Part shown: positions 57,640 to 64,000 of the stretch, in pieces
Position numbering within the stretch: the stretch's first letter is position 1
Layout: each line of letters starts with the position of its first letter
Assembly (NCBI RefSeq): GCF_005497185.1
Contig: NZ_RJTN01000006.1
Location: 1 to 64,000, forward strand
DNA: 64,000 nt
Origin: Pectobacterium polonicum
Lineage (GTDB): Bacteria > Pseudomonadota > Gammaproteobacteria > Enterobacterales > Enterobacteriaceae
Direction of reading: 5' to 3'
Program-made: the position numbers and the translations under genes
The notes under the pieces: model-generated
What the model saw: the letters and a program-made list of their open reading frames with translations, nothing else
The model's database searches: none
Told to the model about the DNA's origin: nothing

Positions 57640-58452
57640 ATGAACCATGAGGCAACTAATCTGGTCGAGATCCGTGGTCTTAGCTTTCGGCGCGGAGAGC
57701 GAGAGATTTTCACAGATATCACGCTGAATGTTCCTAAAGGCAAGGTCACTGCGATCATGGGGCCTTCCGGTATCGGTAAAACCACATTGCTGCGTTTGAT
57801 CGGCGGGCAGCTACAGCCGGACAGCGGCGAGATCTGGTTTGATGGTGAGAATATCCCGGCGCTGTCGCGCAGGGAACTGTACAGCGCGCGCAAGAAAATG
57901 AGCATGCTGTTTCAGTCCGGCGCGTTATTCACCGATTTGAACGTGTTTGATAATGTCGCCTGGCCGTTGCGCGAACATACCCAACTGCCAGAATCGTTAC
58001 TGCGTAGCATCGTCATGATGAAGCTGGAAGCCGTGGGGTTGCGTGGAGCCGCCGAGCTGATGCCTGCTGAACTTTCCGGCGGTATGGCGAGGCGCACGGC
58101 GTTAGCGAGAGCCATTGCGCTTGACCCGCAACTCATTATGTTCGACGAACCTTTTGTCGGGCAGGACCCGATCACGTTAGGAACGCTGGTGAAGTTGATC
58201 GACGAGCTGAACCATGCGTTGGGCGTGACCTGCATTGTGGTTTCTCACGATGTACCGGAGGTGATGAGCATCGCCGATTACGCCTATATCGTGGCCGACA
58301 AGCGAGTGGTGGCGGAAGGAACGGCAGATCAACTGAGGGCGAATGATGACCCGCAGGTTCGTCAGTTCCTGGATGGCATCGCCGATGGGCCAGTGCCTTT
58401 CCGTTTTCCTGCGGGTGACTATAAAGCGTCGCTGCTAGGTTCAGAGGGGTAA
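57640..58452 (+). CDS. mlaF: Mla phospholipid transport ATPase MlaF
   Basis: A 270-aa ATPase of MlaFEDB, which moves phospholipid between inner membrane and periplasm. Walker A is [13 protein letters not shown], the signature is [15 protein letters not shown] and Walker B is [18 protein letters not shown] lies 9 nt before the ATG at 57640; an ATG three codons earlier directly abuts it and is unlikely. Confidence 0.95.
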   Translation: MNHEATNLVEIRGLSFRRGEREIFTDITLNVPKGKVTAIMGPSGIGKTTLLRLIGGQLQPDSGEIWFDGENIPALSRRELYSARKKMSMLFQSGALFTDLNVFDNVAWPLREHTQLPESLLRSIVMMKLEAVGLRGAAELMPAELSGGMARRTALARAIALDPQLIMFDEPFVGQDPITLGTLVKLIDELNHALGVTCIVVSHDVPEVMSIADYAYIVADKRVVAEGTADQLRANDDPQVRQFLDGIADGPVPFRFPAGDYKASLLGSEG

Positions 58453-58459
58453 CGCAGCC

Positions 58460-59242
58460 ATGTTATTACGGATGTTGGCGTCGCTAGGACGCCAGGGAAT
58501 CTCTACCAGTGCCACGTTTGGGCGCGCTGGGCTGATGCTGTTTAATGCATTGGTGGGTAAACCCGAATTTAAAAAACAGTGGCCGCTGTTGGTGAAACAA
58601 CTTTACAGCGTTGGCGTGCAGTCTCTGCTGATCATCATGGTTTCTGGCCTATTTATCGGCATGGTGCTGGGGTTACAGGGCTATATCATCCTGACGACGT
58701 ACAGCGCCGAGGCTAGCTTGGGCATGATGGTGGCGCTGTCGCTGCTGCGTGAACTGGGTCCGGTGGTAACCGCGCTGCTGTTCGCCGGGCGTGCGGGTTC
58801 TGCGCTGACGGCTGAGATTGGGCTGATGAAGGCAACTGAGCAACTCTCCAGCATGGAGATGATGGCGGTTGATCCGCTGCGCCGCGTTGTCGCGCCGCGC
58901 TTCTGGGCGGGGTTAATCAGCATGCCGCTACTGGCGGTGATTTTTGTCGCGGTGGGGATCTGGGGGGGCGCGTTGGTCGGTGTGGACTGGAAAGGTATCG
59001 ACAGCGGGTTCTTTTGGTCTGCCATGCAGGGCGCGGTTGACTGGCGTCAGGATGTGTTGAACTGCGTGGTTAAAAGTATCGTATTTGCGATTACCGTGAC
59101 CTGGATTGCACTGTTTAACGGCTATGACGCGATCCCGACGTCTGAGGGGATCAGCCGTGCAACGACACGAACCGTCGTGCACTCGTCGTTAGCAGTACTG
59201 GGATTGGATTTTGTGCTGACAGCACTGATGTTTGGGAACTGA
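58460..59242 (+). CDS. mlaE: Mla permease MlaE
   Basis: A 260-aa inner-membrane permease (MlaE family) with about five hydrophobic segments. [34 protein letters not shown] is the conserved core. It works with MlaF, MlaD and MlaB. It starts 7 nt after mlaF. Confidence 0.96.
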   Translation: MLLRMLASLGRQGISTSATFGRAGLMLFNALVGKPEFKKQWPLLVKQLYSVGVQSLLIIMVSGLFIGMVLGLQGYIILTTYSAEASLGMMVALSLLRELGPVVTALLFAGRAGSALTAEIGLMKATEQLSSMEMMAVDPLRRVVAPRFWAGLISMPLLAVIFVAVGIWGGALVGVDWKGIDSGFFWSAMQGAVDWRQDVLNCVVKSIVFAITVTWIALFNGYDAIPTSEGISRATTRTVVHSSLAVLGLDFVLTALMFGN

Positions 59243-59246
59243 GTCG

Positions 59247-59813
59247 ATGCAAACAAAGAAAACTGAAGTCTGGGTTGGTGTGTTTATGTTGATCGCGCTG
59301 GCTGCCATTCTTTTTTTATGCCTAAAAGTGGCCGATCTAAAATCTATCGGCAGTGAGCCAACGTACCGCTTGTACGCGACGTTTGACAACATTGGCGGGC
59401 TAAAAGCGCGTTCCCCGATCAGAATTGGCGGTGTGGTCATCGGTCGCGTAGCGGATATCTCTCTGGATGAGAAAACGTATCTGCCACGCGTGGCGATGGA
59501 TATTCAGCAGCGTTACGATCATATTCCCGATACCAGCTCTCTGGCTATTCGTACCTCTGGTTTGCTGGGTGAGCAGTATCTGGCATTGAACATGGGCTTT
59601 GAAGATGAAGAGATGGGCACGGCGATTCTGAAGGACGGTGGTGTGATTCAGGACACCAAGTCCGCCATGGTGCTTGAAGATCTCATCGGTCAATTCCTAT
59701 ATAAGAGCGGCAGCAATAGCGAGGATAATGCTAGTCAATCGGGTACGGCGACGGGTGCTGATCCTACGGCAACGCCTGAGCACAGCAACGAACCTGTTCC
59801 TTCACATCCATAA
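59247..59813 (+). CDS. mlaD: Mla lipid-binding MCE protein MlaD
   Basis: A 188-aa inner-membrane-anchored MCE protein forming a hexameric ring. It has one N-terminal helix (GVFMLIALAAILFLCLKV), an MCE domain (YRLYATFDNIGGLKARSPIRIGGVVIG) and a Ser/Thr-rich tail of about 30 residues, slightly longer than in E. coli. The start at 59247 lies 4 nt after mlaE. Confidence 0.95.
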   Translation: MQTKKTEVWVGVFMLIALAAILFLCLKVADLKSIGSEPTYRLYATFDNIGGLKARSPIRIGGVVIGRVADISLDEKTYLPRVAMDIQQRYDHIPDTSSLAIRTSGLLGEQYLALNMGFEDEEMGTAILKDGGVIQDTKSAMVLEDLIGQFLYKSGSNSEDNASQSGTATGADPTATPEHSNEPVPSHP

Positions 59814-59825
59814 GAGGATATCTGC

Positions 59826-60455
59826 ATGTTTAAACGTTTACTGATGGTGGCTTTACTGGTGGTCGCGCCATTAGCCAACGCGGCGGATCAAACGAACCCT
59901 TATCGTTTAATGAATGAAGCGGCGGAAAAAACCTTTGATCGTTTAAAGAATGAGCAACCTAAAATCAAGCAAAACCCTGACTATTTACGTACTGTCGTGC
60001 GTGAAGAGCTGTTGCCGTATGTACAGGTGAGGTACGCCGGTGCGCTGGTTCTTGGCCGTTACTACAAAGACGCGACACCTGTACAGCGTGATGCCTATTT
60101 CAAAGCGTTTGAAGCCTATCTGGAGCAGGCTTACGGCCAGGCTCTGGCGATGTATAACGGGCAGAGCTATCAAATCGCCCCTGAACAGCCGCTGGGCAAT
60201 GCTGATATCGTTTCCATTCGCGTCACGATTGTTGATAACGGTGGTCGTCCGCCGATACGCCTGGATTTCCAATGGCGTAAGAACAGTAAAACCGGTAACT
60301 GGCAGGCGTATGACATGATTGCTGAAGGTGTCAGCATGATCACCACTAAGCAGAATGAATGGGCGTCAATACTGCGTCAGAAAGGCGTTGATGGTCTGAC
60401 TCAACAGCTGGAATCCTCGGCGAAGCAGACAATTACGTTGGATCAGAAAAAGTAA
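59826..60455 (+). CDS. mlaC: Mla periplasmic phospholipid carrier MlaC
   Basis: A 209-aa periplasmic carrier shuttling phospholipid between MlaA-OmpF and MlaFEDB. Signal peptide [19 protein letters not shown], then the NTF2-like lipid-binding fold ([40 protein letters not shown]). It is 12 nt after mlaD. Confidence 0.95.
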   Translation: MFKRLLMVALLVVAPLANAADQTNPYRLMNEAAEKTFDRLKNEQPKIKQNPDYLRTVVREELLPYVQVRYAGALVLGRYYKDATPVQRDAYFKAFEAYLEQAYGQALAMYNGQSYQIAPEQPLGNADIVSIRVTIVDNGGRPPIRLDFQWRKNSKTGNWQAYDMIAEGVSMITTKQNEWASILRQKGVDGLTQQLESSAKQTITLDQKK

Positions 60456-60468
60456 TTTGGGTACGAAC

Positions 60469-60759
60469 ATGGCGAACGCATTGAACTGGCAGGCGCAGGA
60501 CTCCACGCTGGCATTAACGGGCGATCTCGATCGTGAAACGCTGCTACCGTTCTGGCAGCAGCGTGAATCGCTGCTAGCGGGTAAAACCACGCTGGATGTG
60601 TCAGGATTAAACCGTGTTGATTCTGCCGGGTTGGCATTGCTGATGCACGTTTATCAACAGCCGTCGTTGAGCGGAGAGATAGCGATTGTTGGTGCCAGCG
60701 ATCGGTTAAAAACGCTCATTGCGCTCTATAACCTGAATGAAATCATTCCTGTGTCTTAA
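60469..60759 (+). CDS. mlaB: Mla STAS-domain protein MlaB
   Basis: A 96-aa cytoplasmic STAS protein that binds and stabilises MlaF. The conserved loop is VSGLNRVDSAGLALLMHVYQ. The start ATG at 60469 follows a weak GGG; a TTG four codons earlier is possible. Confidence 0.92.
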   Translation: MANALNWQAQDSTLALTGDLDRETLLPFWQQRESLLAGKTTLDVSGLNRVDSAGLALLMHVYQQPSLSGEIAIVGASDRLKTLIALYNLNEIIPVS

Positions 60760-60782
60760 ACGGTAACGCTGACTACCGGATT

Positions 60783-60820
60783 CGCCCCTTTAGGCATCGT
60801 CTGAAGGGGCGTATTCTTTG
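60783..60820 (+). terminator. mla operon terminator
   Basis: CGCCCCTT (60783-60790) pairs with AAGGGGCG (60804-60811) and is followed by TATTCTTTG, 23 nt after mlaB. Confidence 0.75.
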
Positions 60821-60893
60821 TTTAAGATAGCGTCATATTCATCTAAGATACCCCCCTGTAAATCATCTCCCCCTGACATAGAAATCGAGAGCG

Positions 60894-61148
60894 ATGGAAA
60901 ATAACGAAATTAAAGACGTGCTGATGAACGCATTAGCACTGGAAGAAGCCCATGTTTCTGGTGATGGTAGCCATTTTCAGGTCATCGCGGTGGGCGGACT
61001 TTTTGCTGGAATGAGCCGAGTCAAAAAACAGCAGGCTGTTTATGCGCCGCTGATGGAGTACATCGCGGATAACCGTATTCATGCATTGTCGATCAAGGCT
61101 TATACGCCGGAAGAGTGGCAGCGCGACCGTAAACTGAACGGTTTCTAA
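60894..61148 (+). CDS. ibaG: BolA-family iron-sulfur/acid-stress protein IbaG
   Basis: An 84-aa BolA-fold protein ([41 protein letters not shown] at the end) that pairs with a monothiol glutaredoxin around an Fe-S cluster. It is placed before murA, as in E. coli (yrbA). Confidence 0.94.
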   Translation: MENNEIKDVLMNALALEEAHVSGDGSHFQVIAVGGLFAGMSRVKKQQAVYAPLMEYIADNRIHALSIKAYTPEEWQRDRKLNGF

Positions 61149-61192
61149 GCATTCCCTGTACTCGTGGGGATAAACTGCCGGTATCAGTGTGA

Positions 61193-62491
<1,299 letters not shown>

Positions 62492-62528
62492 GCGCCTCCC
62501 CGTTTTCTCCTCAAATGATCTTCGCCAG

Positions 62529-62557
62529 CCGGGTGGGTTCCCACCCGGTTTCTTGTT
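62529..62557 (+). terminator. murA terminator
   Basis: CCGGGTGG (62529-62536) pairs with CCACCCGG (62541-62548), followed by TTTCTTGTTT. It lies between convergent murA and degS. Confidence 0.85.
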
Positions 62558-62597
62558 TACCTGCTGATACTGTTTTATCAAGTAGCCTTGGATGCCG

Positions 62598-63695
62598 CTA
62601 TTGGGTAGGGAATTCCTGAATCGTCATTTGTAGCGTGATTTGTTTGTTATCGCGCTCAATCGTGACGGGAATGACGGTGCCGGGAGGTATTTCCGAAACC
62701 TGTTCCATGGTTTCGATAATCGAGCGTGCGGGCTTATTGTTGACGCTAACAATCACGTCTTCAATGCGGATACCCGCTTTATCCGCCGGGCCACCGGGAT
62801 CGATAGTCTGGACGAGAATGCCGGTCAATCGACCCTGCGTTCCGCGATTGTTGGTTAACGTGCTGTTCTCAATATTTTCGAGCTGTACACCGTTGATGCC
62901 AATATAGCCGCGAACCACACGACCATCGCGAATCAGTTTACCCATCACTTTGGTCGCCAATGCGACGGGGATCGCGAAGCTAATGCCTTCCGGCGTTTCG
63001 CCATTGCTGCTTTTATCAAAAGAAAGGGTATTAATACCAACCAGTTCACCGAGCGTGTTGACCAACGCACCGCCAGAGTTTCCGTGGTTAATTGACGCAT
63101 CGGTTTGCAGCAGGTTTTGGCGTCCTACCTGACTTCTTTGTTGGCCGTAAGTGCTGAGGCTGACGCGGCCAGTGGCGCTAATAACGCCCTGCGTGACGGT
63201 TTGCCCTAGGTTATAAGGGTTACCGATCGCCATGACGACATCGCCGACGTGCGGGATACGGTCTGGATTCATGGGAATGACGGGGAGATTGACGCCATCG
63301 ATTTGCAACACAGCCAGGTCTGTCAGGGTATCGGAGCCGATCACGCGGGCTTCGTACAACCGGCCATCTGACAGCTCGATCTGGATTTGTTGCACGTTAT
63401 TAATCACATGCTTATTGGTTAAAATGTATCCTTTTTCGTTCATGATAACGCCAGAACCCAGAGGATGAATGGCGACTTCATTGGGTTTTTCCGTATTGGC
63501 AACCCGATTATAAATATTAACCACAGCAGGAGCCGCACGGTTGACGCCCTGATGGTAGCTTACGGGCGAGCCATTAGTGTTTCTGTCATTGCTTTTCAGA
63601 AACGACGTGCCAGATCCGATAAACGGCAGTACGACCAGAATAATTCCGGCGACAAGGGCACCAAATAGTGCTGAACGTAATAATTTAGCAAGCAT
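62598..63695 (-). CDS. degS: DegS, site-1 protease of the sigma-E stress response
   Basis: A 365-aa inner-membrane-anchored serine protease that starts RseA cleavage when misfolded porins bind its PDZ domain. It has one N-terminal helix (SALFGALVAGIILVVLPFIG), then triad residues His in YILTNKHVINN, Asp in DLAVLQIDG and Ser in NHGNSGGALVN. One C-terminal PDZ domain follows (about residues 265-355). The gene follows degQ. Confidence 0.96.
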   Translation of the reverse strand: MLAKLLRSALFGALVAGIILVVLPFIGSGTSFLKSNDRNTNGSPVSYHQGVNRAAPAVVNIYNRVANTEKPNEVAIHPLGSGVIMNEKGYILTNKHVINNVQQIQIELSDGRLYEARVIGSDTLTDLAVLQIDGVNLPVIPMNPDRIPHVGDVVMAIGNPYNLGQTVTQGVISATGRVSLSTYGQQRSQVGRQNLLQTDASINHGNSGGALVNTLGELVGINTLSFDKSSNGETPEGISFAIPVALATKVMGKLIRDGRVVRGYIGINGVQLENIENSTLTNNRGTQGRLTGILVQTIDPGGPADKAGIRIEDVIVSVNNKPARSIIETMEQVSEIPPGTVIPVTIERDNKQITLQMTIQEFPTQ

Positions 63696-63746
63696 GGCCG
63701 TGAGTTACTGTGGAAAGGGAGATAAAAGGAGGATATCACGAGAAGT

Positions 63747-63779
63747 TCGGACACCGCATGACTCGGTGTCCGATTTTTT
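63747..63779 (+). terminator. strong hairpin with T run in the degQ-degS spacer
   Basis: TCGGACACCG (63747-63756) pairs with CGGTGTCCGA (63764-63773), followed by six T on the plus strand. No plus-strand gene precedes it. In the degQ-to-degS direction it lacks a U run. Confidence 0.65.
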
Positions 63780-63829
63780 ATGGCGTGCCATCCTTGGCCA
63801 CCACCCTTACGGGCCGTTGCTGATACAAC

Positions 63830-63859
63830 GTTAAAAATTTCTCCCGGAAATTTTTTAAC
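63830..63859 (-). terminator. possible degQ terminator
   Basis: GTTAAAAATTTC and GAAATTTTTTAAC pair with one bulge. On the minus strand the second arm is U-rich. It lies about 50 nt after the degQ stop. Confidence 0.5.
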
Positions 63860-63907
63860 ATCAGCGCTGTTCTGGCCAGTTAGGCTGTCGTAAAAAACGA
63901 CGAACGA

Positions 63908-64000
63908 TTAACGTAGCAGCAGATAGATTGTTTCTTCGCCTCGGACGATATTCAGCGCCAGAACGGAAGGTTTCGCTTCCAGCAGCTTACGCAGTTGCGT
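63908..64000 (-). CDS. degQ: DegQ periplasmic serine endoprotease, C-terminal fragment
   Basis: Only the last 30 codons lie in the window. Reading the minus strand gives TQLRKLLEAKPSVLALNIVR followed by GEETIYLLLR and a stop, the C-terminal strand of the second PDZ domain of DegQ. The gene continues past base 64000. degQ-degS order is as in E. coli. Confidence 0.9.
   Translation of the reverse strand, partial: TQLRKLLEAKPSVLALNIVRGEETIYLLLR

Overview
The window looks like chromosomal DNA of a plant-associated enterobacterium of the soft-rot group, most probably Pectobacterium. The basis is recognition, not a search. Gene order follows the E. coli yhd/mre and rpoN/mla/mur regions, and protein sequences are close to E. 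coli but consistently diverged. An alpha-type carbonic anhydrase, a TonB/ModD metal cluster and the msrPQ pair sit in places where E. coli has none.

Left part (1-10.6 kb). The window opens in the tail of an rRNA operon (5S rRNA and terminator). Next to it, on the minus strand, are the general amino-acid ABC transporter yhdWXYZ and a cystine/polar amino-acid binding protein plus permease that lack an ATPase gene. On the plus strand follow an endonuclease/exonuclease/phosphatase-fold protein and an ASCH-domain protein. Then comes a small accessory island (about 8.5-10.6 kb). It holds a RES-domain (NAD+ phosphorylase-type) gene, a YlcI/YnfO-like ribbon-helix-helix protein, and a remnant of the early region of a P4-type satellite phage (Icd-like gene, a second small gene, promoter with repeated operators). 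It ends against the fis terminator.

Middle (10.7-29 kb). The ancestral minus-strand string aroQ-accB-accC-yhdT-panF-prmA-dusB-fis is present but has been opened twice. An alpha-carbonic anhydrase gene sits between prmA and dusB. A plus-strand block of about 7.5 kb sits between accC and yhdT. That block is the most interesting part of the window: a di-Mop molybdate-binding protein behind a structured leader, a Tat-type periplasmic binding protein, a FecCD permease, an ABC ATPase, a SAM methyltransferase, ModD (a NadC-like phosphoribosyltransferase) and a TonB-dependent receptor. A ModE-box-like palindrome sits over the operon promoter and a weaker copy precedes the receptor. I infer a molybdenum- or tungsten-responsive uptake system working across both membranes, possibly for a chelated form of the metal. 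msrPQ, whose MsrP needs molybdenum cofactor, lies about 3 kb away, followed by acuI.

Right part (29-64 kb). This is conserved housekeeping DNA: csrD; mreBCD-maf-rng-yhdP-tldD (shape, septum and RNA processing); the aaeR/aaeXAB efflux system; darP; pmbA; rnk. Then comes the minus-strand yrbG-kdsD-kdsC-lptC-lptA-lptB-rpoN-hpf-ptsN-rapZ-npr string, which joins LPS precursor synthesis and transport, sigma-54 and the nitrogen PTS. On the plus strand are mlaFEDCB-ibaG-murA (outer-membrane lipid asymmetry and the first step of peptidoglycan precursor synthesis), then degS and the 3' end of degQ on the minus strand. Two full copies and one possible fragment of a MITE-like 125-132 bp palindromic repeat lie between genes.
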